This document shows, one piece after another, positions 19,814 to 32,707 of a DNA stretch of 64,000 bases; the stretch's first letter is position 1, and each line of letters starts with the position of its first letter. The position numbers and the translations under genes were made by a program. The DNA comes from Fragum whitleyi (lineage: Eukaryota > Mollusca > Bivalvia > Cardiida > Cardiidae), in assembly GCA_948146395.1 (NCBI GenBank), contig OX411551.1:61466154-61530153 (forward strand). The letters run 5' to 3'. Below the pieces are notes generated by a model, which made no database searches, had not been told where the DNA came from, and saw nothing but the letters and a program-made list of their open reading frames with translations.

Positions 19814-21645
19814 ACAAGTGCATGTCGTATTGCGATGCAATACAGGAGTCCCCCACCGGATAACAAAAAAGCCTTTCATATAATATATCTCCTACTAACT
19901 AGATCTATAACTGTATACAAAATTTGAAGTTGCTAGCACTTTAGGTTTTGAACAAAATGTCCCAAACAAAAATATAAGAGTAAAAGCAACAATGGCAAAA
20001 ACTCCAAAAGTGGGCGGAGAAGAATGATTCTTGTACATGCCACTTGTCCTCAATGAGATCTATAAGTGTACCAAGTTTAAAGTTGCTAGCACTGATGGCT
20101 CAGGAGATATGGTCCGGACAAAAATGTCAGGATAAAAAACAACAACGGACAATAACTAAAAAAGTGGATGTGGAAGAGTAACAATTCTTGTGCATTACAC
20201 TTCTTCTCAATGAGACCTACCAGTGTACAAAGTTTGAAGTTGCTAGGGCTAATGGTTTAGGAGATAAGTACGGTACAAAAATGTAAGGATAGAAACAACA
20301 AAGGGCAATAACTCAAAAAGTGGACATGGCAGAGTGACAGTTCTTGTACATGACACTTGTCCTCAATGATATCTATAAGTGTAGCAAGTTTGAAGTTTTT
20401 AGCACTTATGGTTTAGAAGATATGTTCCGAGCGAAAATGTAAAGGTAAAAACAACAAAGGGCAATAACTCAAAAAGTGGGTGTGGCAGAGTAACTGTTCT
20501 TGTACATGACAATTGTCCTTAATGAGATCTATAAGTGTACAAAGTTTGAAGTTGCTAGCACACATAGTTAAGGAGATAAGTACGGTACAAAAATGTAAGG
20601 ATAGAAACAACAAAGGGCAATAACTCAAAAAGTGGACATGGCAGAGTGACAGTTCTTGTACATGACACTTGTCCTCAATGATATCTATAAGTGTAGCAAG
20701 TTTGAAGTTTCTAGCACTTATGGTTTAGAAGATATGTTCCGAGCGAAAATATAAAGGTAAAAACAACAAAGGGCAATTACTCAAAAAGTGGGTGTGGCAG
20801 AGTAACTGTTCTTGTACATGACAATTGTCCTTAATGAGATCTATAAGTGTACAAATTTGAAGTTGCTAGCACACATAGTTTAGGAGATATGTTCCGGACA
20901 AGAATGTAAAGTAAAAACAACAAAGGGCAATAACTCAAAAAGTGGGCGTGGCAGAGTAACGGTTCTCAAACATGACACTTCTCTTCAATTAGATCAATAA
21001 GTGTACCAAGTTTCAAGTTGCTAGCACACATAGTTTAGGAGATATGTTCCGGACAAGAATGTAAAGTAAAAACAACAAAGGGCAATAACTCAAAAAGTGG
21101 GCGTGGCAGAGTAACGGTTCTCAAACATGACACTTCTCTTCAATTAGATCAATAAGTGTACCAAGTTTCAAGTTGCTAGCACATATGCTTTAAAAGATAT
21201 ACCCCGGACAAGAATGTAAGGGTAAAAACAACAAAGGGCAATAACTCAAAAAGTGGGCGTGGCAGAGTAACGGTTCTTGAACATGACACTTCTCCTCAAT
21301 GAGATCTATAAGTGTACCAAGTTTGAAGTTGCTAGCACATATGGTTTAGAAGATATAGCCCGGACAACAATGTAAGGGTAAAAACAACAAAGGGCAATAA
21401 CTCAAAAAGTGGGCGTGGCAGAGTAACGGTTCTTGAACATGACACTTCTCCTCAATGAGATCTATAAGTGTACCAAGTTTGAAGTTGCTAGCACATATGG
21501 TTTAGAAGATATAGCCTGGACAAAAGCGTGACGGACAGACGGACGGACGGACGGACGGACAGACGGACGGACAGACGGACAGACGGACGGACAGACGGAA
21601 TCGAGCAAACCTATAGTCCCCCAACCGGTAACCGGTGGGGGACAA
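19814..21645 (+). mobile_element. Tandem-repeat element (pearl/HINE-like) inserted in LINE ORF2
   Basis: The left end (ACAAGTGCATGTCG...GTCCCCCACCGG) is followed by about ten monomers of ~155-158 bp, each with the word GGGCAATAACTCAAAAAGTG. Then comes an (ACGG/ACAG)n tract at 21528-21598 and a right end with TAGTCCCCCAACCGG and CCGGTGGGGGAC, which can pair with the left end. It has no ORF. The structure matches bivalve pearl/CvA-type and Helentron-derived non-autonomous elements; the class is an inference. Edges are known only to a few bases. Confidence 0.8.
20271..20890. repeat. Higher-order duplication of a two-monomer block
   Basis: A block of about 310-316 bp (two monomers, including the words GTGGACATGGCAGAGTGAC and AGCGAAAAT) is present twice in a row, at about 20271-20579 and 20580-20890. 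It shows recent local amplification within the array. Confidence 0.7.
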
Positions 21646-23845
21646 ATAATTGCTAAAAAGAAAAGAGCGCATAAATATGAAAAAATTAAACAAATAGAGC
21701 TCCTAAAAAATAGTAGTCCAAAAAATTTTTGGAAACTTTTTAGCAAAAGAAAATCGAAAGAGGATTGTGACTTAAATGTTAAAGACTTTTACGATCATTT
21801 TTCGAAATTTGATGAAAATTTGGGAAAAGCAAATAGTATAAACTCTGATTGTTTTGTAAATCAGCATAACTTTGATTCAAACTTTTCAAGCTTCGACGAG
21901 CTCGATAAACCAATTTCATATGAAGAAGTAGAATCTGTTGTTAAAAGCCTCAAACGAAATAAATCGTACGCAAACGATAACTTATTAAACGAATATTTTA
22001 TAGAATCTATAGATATCCTCTCTTCACATCTTGTTGACTTATTTAATAGTATCTTTGACTCAGGTCACTTTCCTGAAAGCTGGTGTGAGGGCACAAAAAT
22101 ACCAATTTTTAAAAAGAATGATAAAAATGACGTGAATAACTATCGTGGTATTACGCTTGTTAGCTGTTTCTCTAAAATTTTCACTGGGATTCTGAATAAG
22201 AGGATATCTAACTGGATCGAACATAATGACGTTCTGAGTGATGCTCAGTTTGGTTTTCGAAAGCAGAGGTCAACTGTCGACGCTATATTTGTGCTTAATT
22301 CGGTTATACAAACCGTTTTGAATAAAAAAAGGTAGATTATTTTGTGCCTTCGTCGATCTACAAAAAGCTTTTGATAGCGTTTATCATAATGGCTTATGGT
22401 ATAAGTTGTACAATATTGGATTAAAAGGAAAAATCTTAAGGATAATCCGTAGTATGTATTCCACAGTTAAGCTCCGAGTTAAAAGCTGTAATGAGTACTC
22501 GGATTATTTTGAATGCTCAATTGGCTTAAAGCAAGGGGAGGTAATTTCACCGTTACTATTTTCTTTGTTTCTTGACGACCTTGAACTCTTCCTAGCAGAT
22601 AGTGTTAATTCGGGTATAACTATCGATGAAATCATGTATATTCTACTTTTATTTGCTGATGATATGGTTATTCTTGGCAATAGCCCATCAGACCTTCAAA
22701 ACAGTTTAAACCGTTTATCAATCTATTGTCATGAATGGGGTTTAAAAGTAAATGTCGAGAAAACGAAAATCATGGTATTCAGAAAAAGAGGGATAATAAA
22801 GGACGACGAGCATTGGCATTATAATGATGAAAGCATCGAGGTCGTAAATGAGTTTAACTAACTTGGCACAGTTTTTAGCTATACAGGCTCATTTTCACGT
22901 CACAACGAATATATAGTCGGCAAAAGATTAAAAGCGCTGCACACTTTGATTGCTAATACAAAAATTTATGATTTTAAATTGGAAACATTATTACATCTCT
23001 TTGACTCTTTTGTAGGCTCAACCTTAAATTATGGTTGCGAGATTTCTGGTTTCTCAAAAAGTAAACAGATAGAAAGGGTTCACCTTAAATTTCTCAAGAA
23101 TCTATTAAAGGTTAAACAAACAACCAGCTCAATCGAAATCTACGGTGAGCTAGGGCGTTACCCACTATATATTGATAGACAGGTTAGGATAATTAAGTAC
23201 TGGTGTAAGATATTGAACTCTGACAATATCCTTACTAAACGTATTTATCAAAACTTACATTGTGACTGTAACAATGGTCTAACTAATTGGGCGAAACATG
23301 TAAAAAGTATTCTAGATTCTGCTGGCTTTTCTTTTATCTGGAATGACCAATTTGATATTAATCTTAAAAATTTCCCCGACCTTTTCAAGCGTAAAATTAC
23401 CGACATTTTCGTTCAGAACTGGACATCAAGTTTAAGTAATAATACTTCAACTCGAATCTATAGGCATATTAAGACTGCTTTCTATAAAGAAGATTATCTA
23501 AGCATTTTACCTAAAAAACATTATACTAATATTGCAAAAATACGTCTGTCCTCTCATAAATTAAAAGTCGAAACCGGTCGCTATGCTGGCCAAAATCTAC
23601 AATATGAACATAGACTATGTGAATACTGTGATAAAAGAGAAATTGAAGACGAATATCACTTTACGCTTCTTTGTCCTGCTTTCTCCGATATCCGTAATAA
23701 ATATATCAAACCATATTTTAGAATTAGACCAAATATGCTTAAATTTACTGAACTTTTACAAAGCACTAAGAAATCTATCTTAATCAACTTAGCAAAATTT
23801 ATTAGCGAATCATTCCAAAAAAGACTCCATTTTGATAATTATTAA
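21646..23845 (+). pseudogene. LINE ORF2, reverse transcriptase and C-terminal part (frameshift and one stop)
   Basis: It begins in the linker (KNFWKLFSKRKSK near 21720) and continues into the RT: FKKNDKNDVNNYRGITL, DAQFGFRKQRSTVDA, FVDLQKAFDSV, GLKQGEVISPLLFSLF, and the catalytic LLLFADDMVILG near 22650. The FADD box is intact. The frame breaks at a seven-A run at 22324-22330 (one base off) and by a TAA at 22859-22861 where the family usually has an aromatic residue. The tail has a CEYC...H...C zinc-binding-like motif near 23612-23670, as in many LINE C-termini. The stop is TAA at 23843. Confidence 0.85.
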
Positions 23846-24175
23846 TTTTCTGAAAAAAGATTTCATTCCAATCTCTTCAAAATTCTACAACAGTCCCTTT
23901 TCCCCACTAAATTTATCATCATTTGAATTCAAAATAGTACATGTACATGTATTTGTTTAATTGATTGCACATTTCATGTTTTGTTCAATTGAATTTTGTG
24001 GTGTGCATGAGTGTGTGGCGTATGTTTGTATGTTTGTTTGTATGTATGAGTGTTTGCTGTTCATATGTTTGTTTTGTTGACCTTGAATTAATATATGTTT
24101 TTCAATTTGTTGTAACGAGAAACTGTTTGTAGTTTAAGTTACTGAAATAAAATGTCTATGTCTATGTCTATGATA
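23846..24175 (+). terminator. LINE 3' UTR, poly(A) signal and TGTCTA repeat tail
   Basis: An AT/GT-rich 3' UTR ends with AATAAA at 24146-24151 and about 3.5 TGTCTA units. A short-repeat tail in place of poly(A) is normal for several LINE clades. Confidence 0.75.
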
Positions 24176-24762
24176 AAACCTCAGGCTAGTCGGCGACTGA
24201 TCGGTGCATCGGGGACGACTTTTAGATCTGCTGGACGATACTGTATCGATGACTAATCGCTGGCGATCGGCTTATCTACGGCTGATAATTGACCGGCCGA
24301 TTTTGTACACATCGAAGGCGAATTGATTTTTGTCTTTTCTGACACTTCCGTTTTGTTTTAGCGACTAGTCGACCAAGCAACCCACAAATGGCACTCTTCA
24401 TATGACACTCATCAAGGGAAATAACCCTGTCATGTCATTTTGAAATCTATTCATAAATAATACTGGAGAAATGCTCCAAACAAGACCAATTTATCATTTG
24501 ACCTTGAGCTACCTTATCTGACCAAACCCTTTGCATGACACTGGTATTCACCCATGGTCAACAGCTGTGCCAGGTTATTTTGAAATTTATCCATAATTAA
24601 AAAAGTTATACATCGGACAAGAAATGGACACCCATCCGTAGACTGACATAATGTTTATTTCAGTGTTGGACTGACGGACGCACGAACTTGATCACGGTTG
24701 TCGCGAATGTGTCTCAATTACCGCAAGTGGTCTAGACAATAAACTGAATCAGTAATGTATTT

Positions 24763-26019
24763 TAGCTCAACTGGATGAAGTCAAGCGGCGCTATTGTCAT
24801 GGCCTGGTGTCCGTCGTTAGCGCGTTAACTTTTATTATAGACACCTTCTCCTCTGAAACTACCGGTCAGAATTCAAACAAATTATAAAGAAATGATGTTT
24901 AGGACATGCTTTTTCAATTCCCTCTTTTAATCCTGCTCTGGCTGATAACTTGTTCTATATGGCCTGTCAAGTCATCAAACTAGAGCTGCTTGAACACGTG
25001 ATTTGCTCCAAAGACATAAATCTTCTGATATAATAAGACCAGAATTTTAATTAACGCATGCTTATTTCAAGAAGGTAAGTGGTTTTAGGTGTTATATGCT
25101 GAAATTTCTTTTGCGAAGAAAAATTCAAAATCGCTAAATAAAATTAACGCCACTTGTTAAAGTACTATTTTTTTTATCAAATCACAATAATTTTATGTAT
25201 TCTGTTAAAGGGTCACCAAATGAACATTCCTGTAGAATTTGGTTGCTATCTATCTATTAGGTTTTGAGAAAATGATTTTCAAAGTTCAATAAACAAAATA
25301 AAGAGAAAATACCTCCACTAATAATAGACAAATTTTCCATTCAATCACAATATTTTTTTCTAGACTGATGAAGTCACTCAAGGATCATTCCAGTGAAATT
25401 TTGTTGATATCCATCAGTTAAGTTCTGAGAAAATGATTTTCAAAGTTTCCACTTTGAAAAATATAGAGAAATGACCCCCACACATAAAAAACATATTTTC
25501 CATCCAATGATAATATTTTTTGAAGACTGATAGAGGGTCACCCAAGGATCACTTAAGTGAAATTTGGTTGATATCTAGTGATTGGGTTTGAGAAAATAAT
25601 TTTCAAAGTTCCTATTTTGTAAGATATAGAGAAATGACCTCCGCAAATGAAAGACATATTTTTCATCCAATCACAATGTTTTTTGAAGACTGATACAGGG
25701 TCACTCAAATACCATTCCAGTGAAATTTGGTTGATATCCATCAGTAAGATTATGAGAAAAGTCACATGTTACAATACATTTGTATATGGAAGTTAGCAAA
25801 ACCAATAGAAGCTTTGTTTTAAATTGGACAAGAAATCCTTTTAAAATTTGAAAGATGTTTACTCAAGGATCATTCCCATAAAGTTTGGTTAAAGTCCATT
25901 CAGTAGATTCTGAAGAGAAGATATTTAAAGAAAAATTCTCGATCTGACGCATGGACGGACGGACGGACGGACACAGAGCCATGACAAAAGTCCCGGTTGG
26001 CTTCAGCCAGTGGAACTAA
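24763..26019. mobile_element. Tandem-repeat element with inverted ends
   Basis: The left end (TTAGCTCAACTGGATGAAG...ATTGTCATGGC) is roughly the reverse complement of the right end (GCCATGACAAAAGTCCC...CCAGTGGAACTAAAA). Inside are four to five ~156-bp monomers (word TTTGGTTGATATCCATCAGT) and an (ACGG)n tract at 25952-25972. A relative is at 30850-31372. Non-coding. Confidence 0.7.
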
Positions 26020-26365
26020 AAAGGGTTCAATATGATGAATTATAAAAAATCTTCTCTGAAGCTGATGGTTAGAATTCAGCGAAACTTTACAGAAATGATG
26101 CTTAGGAAATCCTCTTTCAGGTTCCTTCTTTTTATCTCGATTATGCAGATAACTAATGTGTTTTGTCCTCTCGATTCACCAAAAAGTGGCACACTCTGGT
26201 GAAATACAAAAACCTTCTCAGAAACTCCTGGTCAGAATTCAATCAAACTTCACAGGAATTATTTTTTCAAATTCCTTATATTTATCCTGATTTGGCTAAT
26301 AACTTTGGTGTAATGAGCTATCGTGTCACCAAAAAGGGCATCTTTTGGTGAAATATAAAAAAAAC

Positions 26366-27003
26366 AAGAGGACCATGATGGTCCTATATCGATCATCTGT
26401 CTATTTTTGTCTTAAATACTTTTATCAAATTTTCCAGCAAAGGTCGTAATTGTACTTTTCAGACTTGTAGTCTCTAGAGTGTAAACAAGAAAATAATCAT
26501 TAATGATTAAAGCTCCTTTTCCCGTGATATGGTTTGGATCCTTACCACTTACAGTAGCGTTCATCCTTGTGCCTTGACAAACATTCTGACTAAGTTTCAT
26601 GAAGATTGGACCATATTTGTGGCCTCTACAGCGTAAACAAGAAAATTGTCATTAAGGCCCCATTTCCCATATGACACGAATTCTTCCCATTTTTAATAGG
26701 GTCCATCCTTGTAACCTGACAATCATTCTGATCAAGTTTCATGAAGATTGGACCATATTTGTGGCCTCTAGAGTGTAAACAAGAAAATTGTCATTATGGC
26801 CCCTTTTCCCGTGATATGGCATGGATCCTTCCCATTTCAATATGGTTCATCCTTGTGACCTGACAATCATTTTGACCAAGTTTCATGATGATTGGATCAT
26901 ATTTGTGGCCTCTAGAGTGTAAACAAGAAAATTCTTGATGCCTGATGACGCACATTCAATGATCACAAAAGCTCACCTTGAGCACGATGTGCTTAGGTGA
27001 GCT
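26366..27003 (+). mobile_element. Tandem-repeat element (GGACCATGATGGTCC type)
   Basis: It starts ACAAGAGGACCATGATGGTC and ends GTGCTTAGGTGAGCTAAAA, with three to four ~140-bp monomers (word GTGGCCTCTAGAGTGTAAAC). It lacks the tetranucleotide tract. It is the same superfamily as the other elements with ACAAGAG starts and GAGCTAAAA ends in this window. Confidence 0.7.
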
Positions 27004-27332
27004 AAAAATCTTCTTCTCTGAAACTACTGGTCAGAATTCAATCAAACTTCACAGGAATGATGCTGAAGAAATGGTCTTTCAAATTCTTTCTATGTATCCT
27101 TATTTGGGAGATGCCAAGTTTCATTGAAATCAGACCAATGGTTCCGGAGGAGAAGAGTTTAAAAGATTTTTTATAGTGAAAATACCACCCCCCCCCTTCT
27201 CTGCCAAGCCCATATTAGGGGTCAATCCATATTTTGAACACTTTTAGAAGAAAGTGGCCCAAGGATTATGAATGGTAAGTTTCATTGAAATTCGACCGAT
27301 GCTTCGGGAGGAGATTTTAAAGATTTCTATAG

Positions 27333-28100
27333 TAACAAGAGGACCAAGATGGTCCTAAAGCGCTCACCTTCGTCTCTTTGAGTCCTCCCTTAGCAAAATA
27401 AAATGCTTTTAAGATCATAAAATCACCATTAGATAATTCAAAGAAAGACATTATTCTATTCCTATGATCCCTGCATAAGTTTCTAGCAATTTCTAAACCA
27501 GTTTCGTGTGACCAGGCCAACATTCTGACTAAGTTTCATGATGATTGAACCAAATATGAGGCCTCTATGGACTAGAGTGTAAACATAAATTCTCAGGCCC
27601 CTTTTCCCATGATATGGCATGTATATCCTTCCCATTTTCAAAAGGGTTCGTCTTTGAGACCTGGCCAACATTCTGATCAAGTTCCTTGGAGATTGGGCCT
27701 TATTTGTGGCCTCTAAAGTGTAAAAAAGAAAATTGTCATTAAGGTCCCTTTTACCTTGATATGGCAGGGATCCTTCCCATTTTCAATAGGGTTCATCCTT
27801 GTGACCTGGCCAACAATTTGACCAAGTTTCATGAAGAATGGGGCATATTTGTGGCCTCTGGAGTGTAAACAAGAAAATTGGCTTTAAGGCCCCTTTTCCC
27901 TTGATATTGAATGCATCATTCCCATTTTCCATAGAGTTCATCCTTGTGACCTGGCCAACATTCTGATTAAGTTTCATGAAGATTGGGCCATATTTGTGTC
28001 CTCTGGAGTGTAAACAAGAAAATTGTCATTAAGACCCCTTTTCCTGTGATATGGCATGGATCCTTTCCATTTTCAATAGGGTTCATAGAGGCTGATATCA
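27333..28100 (+). mobile_element. Tandem-repeat element, second GGACCA type copy
   Basis: It starts AACAAGAGGACCAAGATGGTCC and holds five diverged monomers of the 26366 element (GTGACCTGGCCAACATTCTG). From 28100 to about 28370 a different ~165-bp unit (GCTGATACTATGGTCACAGAAG) occurs twice. The right end is not clear. Confidence 0.6.
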
Positions 28101-28465
28101 TGGTCACAGAAGCATGTGCAAAGTTTCAAAGCAATAGTTCTAGTTGAAATAGAGATATAACTTATATACAACATTTGCAAGTAACACTTTAACCCGGAAT
28201 TTCTATGTCCAAAAAAGGATTAAAATTCCACTAAATTCAATATCAGAATAATGAATCTTTGTCTAGAGGCTGATACTATGGTCACAGAAGCATGTGCAAA
28301 GTTTCAAAGCAATAGCTTTAGTTAAAAATAGAGATTTTAAACACATGCACATAAAAACTTAACCAAAGCATTTCGCCCTTGTCCGAATATATTCGAGCTA
28401 AAAAAATACTCACAAGTCAAAATCACAAATCGTACCCAGCGTTTTCATTCGTTGTTAGATTCTGC

Positions 28466-28515
28466 CTAGCAATATCTCATTGGATTCGTCTTCAGAAGAC
28501 GAATTCAATGAGATG
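28466..28515. repeat. Hairpin (ATTGGATTCGTCTTC / GAAGACGAATTCAAT)
   Basis: A short foldback, also seen with changes at 57880-57925 as the centre of a larger TIR element (57769-58021). The flanks at 28370-28640 are probably a decayed copy of that element. Confidence 0.6.
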
Positions 28516-28639
28516 ATGCATGGCAAAATTACATATTTAGTTACTACTAGAAGCAACTTTAATTGTTGACTTACACAAAAAATTATCATGTTTAGTAAAA
28601 CAGACCTTAGTAAAACAGACCCCAGGTGAGCTGAAAAAG

Positions 28640-30530
28640 AACAGCAAAAAATCAACAAACAGGTTTTAAAATTGTAATTTCTCTCAATTTATTCATAAAT
28701 TGAATATACAAAATATAGATTATTGCTTGAATAGAAACAAACAGTACTGTATTATTAAAATTAAATTCCAACTCAGTATGCAAGCACAAAATCAACAAAT
28801 ATTAGTCCAAGGGACCCAACAATCAGAGTCATAAGGGCTCTTCCTACATTTTTTTAAATCTCTGATAAGAAAGGCAATGCCTGTTTTTTCATATTGAGGC
28901 ATCTTGCTCGCATAATTTCGGAAAGAATATCATAGTTTCTTTAATGTTTTTTGTTGAATTAGTGAGAAATAATGGAAGTTTATCATTTGATTAACTCACT
29001 GCCTAGCCAGTACAATTATCAAAAACTTATTCCCCCATTCTTTCAATTTCAAGCACAGCCCATTAAGTGACATCACAATGGACATTGCATGGCAAGTCAG
29101 ATGCAAAATAAAGCGCTATTGGATAAAAAATATTTTAAAATTTTCCTCATCATTTCATGAAAGAACATTTTTTTTTCTTTTTCATTTATTTTTCATTTCA
29201 GGTACAACAAAAGCTATATTTTAATTTGTGGCTCCACCACTTGTGAAAATTTAGGTTTTGTTGTTCACTCATTGAAATATAAATTGATCTTAAACAGAAA
29301 CAAATTATTGTTCTCTATTTCTGAATCTGGCATCTTGCTCACATTATATATGAAGGAATAACAGAGTTTCTTATTCCTAAGAATTTCCTGTTATTTGTAT
29401 ATACAAGATTTTGAAGTAACAATGTACCATTCTTTCAATTTCTTAAATTCTATACATAACAACTCTAGCAAATAAAACATTAACAAAACAAATCATCAAC
29501 TTTCATTTAGCACATTTATTCAGTTTTCTGAGAAATAAAAGTTTTGAAGCCGAGATAGGTTTTCATTTTTAGGGAGATATAAAGGTGTTTAAAAAATACC
29601 TTGTAACACTCTTTATAGGACTTAAAACTTAAGCCACTGTTTATTGAATATCAAGCAAGGATAAAATTTAAGATATAAGCATTAGACAAATACCAGATGA
29701 TCATAATTTTATATTTTTTTATCACAGAAAGCACTATATAAGTCATAACATAAATTAATTCCTCATGAGTATTTTTTATCAATGTTTGTACATCTACAGA
29801 ACACATGTATGTATGTACCGATGCCTGATGATTGCATATCATGTGCTCAACTCACAAGAGAGCCAGAATGGCACTAGGTGACTTACTTGACTGAGAATAG
29901 ACTTGTTGTAATAAGGCTTTCAAAAGAAAAGAGAGCCTTGCCATGCAATTACAATTTGGCTTTATGATTTATTTAATTATTTCTCCATGTCTCCTAAGTC
30001 AGTCAATGTAACAAAGGTATTTTTCAGCAAGTAAGAAAATCCATGAACAATTTGAAAGGGTATTCAAGGACATTTCTGTCATGTTGAATCAAACTTGGCA
30101 AAGTTTGTGCTCCATAAATGACATATATTTGTCTCTAAAACCACTCAAAAGCATACATTTTCAATCTTTTAAGTCTGTTTCGATGACAGTCGAAAGTGGT
30201 TTGCAGAATCTTTTGATCTTACTATTGCTTTTAGGTCAGCCCTAGCCTCATATTGAATCTAAGACATTGAATGGCACACTCTCTTTCTAAAAGTCTAGGT
30301 ACAATTGGAGATTTGCTATAAAAATTATTGGATCAATTAATTGGTTATTTCATCACAAAAGGATCAATTAATGGGTTATTTCATCAAAAGGGATCAATTA
30401 ATGGGTTATTTTATCACAAAAGGACAGTTTTTGGATTATATACCACAGCAATAAGCTATTAATAAATTTTATTTTCTTCATAATAAACAATATGTGGCTG
30501 TGCATTCTCTTTAAACCATTTTCACCTATT
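28640..30530. other. AT-rich stretch without supported features
   Basis: I see no exon-like open frame with splice sites, no tRNA, and only short direct repeats (GGATCAATTAATGGGTTAT three times at 30330-30410). Confidence 0.5.
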
Positions 30531-30540
30531 GCATAATGAG

Positions 30541-30782
30541 AAAACCTTATCATGCTGATCCCAGAATATTCCTGCTTAGCAGGAAGTATGGAGAAAGATC
30601 AGACTGCATATATTTGTAGTCTGTTCTGAGTATTTACCACCTGATTTTTATTTTCAAATCAGAAATTTCAACATTGTATTTTGAAAATCAAATGCTGTTT
30701 TACAACTGCAATATACAGAGCTTTTTAATTTCAATTAATTAAATTTTACCAAGGTTTTTATTCAGCATGACAAGGGTTAATA
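30541..30782. mobile_element. MITE family M5 (piggyBac-like, CCCTTGTCATGCTGA tips), copy 1
   Basis: The left tip is ACCTTATCATGCTGA and the right tip TCAGCATGACAAGGGTTAA, with an inner AGATCAGACTGC...AGTCTG foldback. It is the family of the cleaner copy at 36355-36596. Confidence 0.7.
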
Positions 30783-30849
30783 GTTGTTCATCATCAGGTG
30801 TTTCAGCCAGATTTAAAAGATTTCTCAACCCTTGTCATGTTAAAAAAAC

Positions 30850-31372
30850 TAGAAAGCCATGAATGGCTTGAGACACTCCACAAGCTTAAAATTTTTGTAA
30901 TAGCAAATCAAAGTTTTGACTAGATTTTTAGATATGTTGGGTTCTACTGATGTTGAAAATGATTTTCTAAGTTTCTACTTTAAAACATAAAGAGAAATGA
31001 CCTCCACCCATAAAAGACATTTTTCATCCAATCACAATAATTTTGGCTGCATGATAATGGGTCACCCAAGGATCATGCCAATGGAGTTTGATTGATATCC
31101 ATCAGTTAAATTCTGAGGAAATGATTTTCAAAGTTTCCACTATATTACATATTGAGAAAATTTTAAATGACCTCCACCCATAAAATGCATAATTTTCCTC
31201 TGATCACAATAATTCTAGGTAGACTGATATAGGGGCACTCAAGGATCATTCCCATGAATTTTGGTTAGTATCTAACCGTAACATTCTGAGAAAATGGACG
31301 CACATACGTACACACGATGGACACCACACTATGACAATAGCCCCAGTGGCCTTCGGCCAGTGGAGCTAAAAA
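30850..31372 (+). mobile_element. Tandem-repeat element (GGCCAGTGGAGC type)
   Basis: About three monomers like those of 24763-26019 (words GACCTCCACCCATAAAA and CAATCACAATAATT), ending with GGCCTTCGGCCAGTGGAGCT. The left end ACTAGAAAGCCATGAATGGC contains a short palindrome. Confidence 0.65.
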
Positions 31373-31469
31373 TATTTGCAAAAATATGTTCAAATCAAAG
31401 TGCTAAGAGCACTGGATGCCCTTTTTGTGAGCAAGTATTTATTTTGAAAATATGATATTAAAACTCTTT

Positions 31470-31594
31470 TGATTTTAAAAGGGGTATCAGGTTGTATAAA
31501 CTAAGATCAGTCTGCAAATATGTAAGCTGATCTTTGTCTATACCTCCTTCCAAAGCAGGAATATTTTCTGATTTCAGCATAACAAGGGTTAAGA
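31470..31594. mobile_element. MITE family M5, partial copy 2
   Basis: Contains TAAGATCAGTCTGCAAATATG, CCTCCTTCCAAAGCAGGAAT and the right tip CAGCATAACAAGGGTTAA. The left part is missing or diverged. Confidence 0.55.
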
Positions 31595-31729
31595 TTTTTA
31601 ATCAGGAAACCTTGTGAAGTTCCTCAGAAAATCTAGACTGCAGTGTGAAATATCCAAGTGTGAGAAACAGACTGCATGAATACCCAGGCTGCTTCCAGTC
31701 TTTGCACATTTCAAATGAATCGCTCTTCC

Positions 31730-31784
31730 CAACACAGTTGTAACTATGTTCATAGGTAGTTACAATTGTTTTGTGCTGAGCCAT
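31730..31784. mobile_element. Short hairpin family M4, copy 1
   Basis: About 55-65 bp: CAGTTGTAACTA then TAGTTACAATTGTTTTGTGC. Five copies occur in this window, each a near-complete foldback. Confidence 0.65.
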
Positions 31785-32634
31785 CAAAATGTCATGTTCA
31801 AGCAGGTTAGTGTCAAAATTTTATAAGTTTCATTAAGTATACTTGAATTAATTTCACACTAACCCTTGAAATTTTATGGGTGCCAATCAATTTGCTGTAG
31901 ATGAGGTTATACCAGAGTACAAACAGCAATTGGTTTTTAAGAAGAGCTGTCCGAGGACAACAAAGCTGGACTATTCCTATAGCGCTGGATAGTAACAGCA
32001 AATCAAAATCTTTGTCTAGAGGCTGATATTATTGTCACAGAAATATGTGCAAAGTTTCATAGCAATAAAGTTAGTAGAAACAGAGATTTTAAAAACTTGC
32101 ACATATAAACTTAGTCAAAGCATTACCCTGGCACCAACACCAACCCCAATGCTGACTCTCAGGTGACCGGAATAGCCCCCTATTCTATGAAGAGTCAAGC
32201 TAAAATCACAAAAAATGAGGACTTAACAAATCAACAATTGTCACATATGTCAATATCTTTAACACTTGTACTAAGCCCTTGGAATGCTTTGGAATATCAC
32301 ATCCTTGTTCATAACTCCGAAAAGAGTGACTATTTCCTTTTTGATGACATCGGGGCAGGCTTTGAGAATGGTCCCCGTATTGAGCGAGAGAGGGGTAAAA
32401 ACTGGTTACCATTATACCTCCCTTCATCGTGGTCCTGGGTAATCATCAGGGATATTTTTGTTGGCACAGTTTCTACAATGTAAAATAAGTATCCAGTTAT
32501 CTTTTGAGTTTTACATTAACATTACATGACTTGACTTAGTGACAACTGGCTCTATCAGGGCTGGCAATCATGGGCTCAACAAAAATGCATTCTTACAATC
32601 ACCTAATAGAAAATATGTTTTACAATTCAATGGA

Positions 32635-32701
32635 TCAGCGTTAAAAAGTTGTAACTCCCTATATGTTTATAAGGAGTTACAACCGTTTCACGCTGAGCCA
32701 T
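32635..32701. mobile_element. Short hairpin family M4, copy 2
   Basis: GTTGTAACTCCCTATA and TAAGGAGTTACAAC form the stem, flanked by GCGTTAAAA and TTTCACGC. Confidence 0.65.
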
Positions 32702-32707
32702 CGAATT

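Larger units (their letters stand above)
16500..24175 (+). mobile_element. Two-ORF non-LTR retrotransposon (LINE), with three nested insertions
   Basis: ORF1 (16542-17378) and ORF2 (17379-23845) are followed by a 3' UTR with AATAAA at 24146-24151 and a TGTCTA repeat tail ending at about 24172. Insertions lie at 17400-18374, 18603-18831 and about 19814-21645; without them the element is about 4.6 kb. The layout (coiled-coil ORF1; apurinic-type endonuclease plus RT in ORF2; short-repeat tail) belongs to the L1/Tx1/jockey-like part of the LINE tree, but I cannot fix the clade. The 5' boundary and target-site duplication are not clear. It is inactive because ORF2 is broken. Confidence 0.85.

Noticed and set aside
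19814..21645. CRISPR array
   Set aside because: The monomers are ~155 bp, contiguous and without unique spacers, and the DNA is eukaryotic.
21462..21746. Minus-strand frames with PSVRPSVRPSV-type repeats
   Set aside because: They are translations of the (ACGG)n tract of a tandem-repeat element, as are similar frames at 45628-46004 and 59584-59796.
32163..32483. 106-codon open frame
   Set aside because: No family signature, no splice sites, no poly(A) signal; a frame of this length occurs by chance in such sequence.
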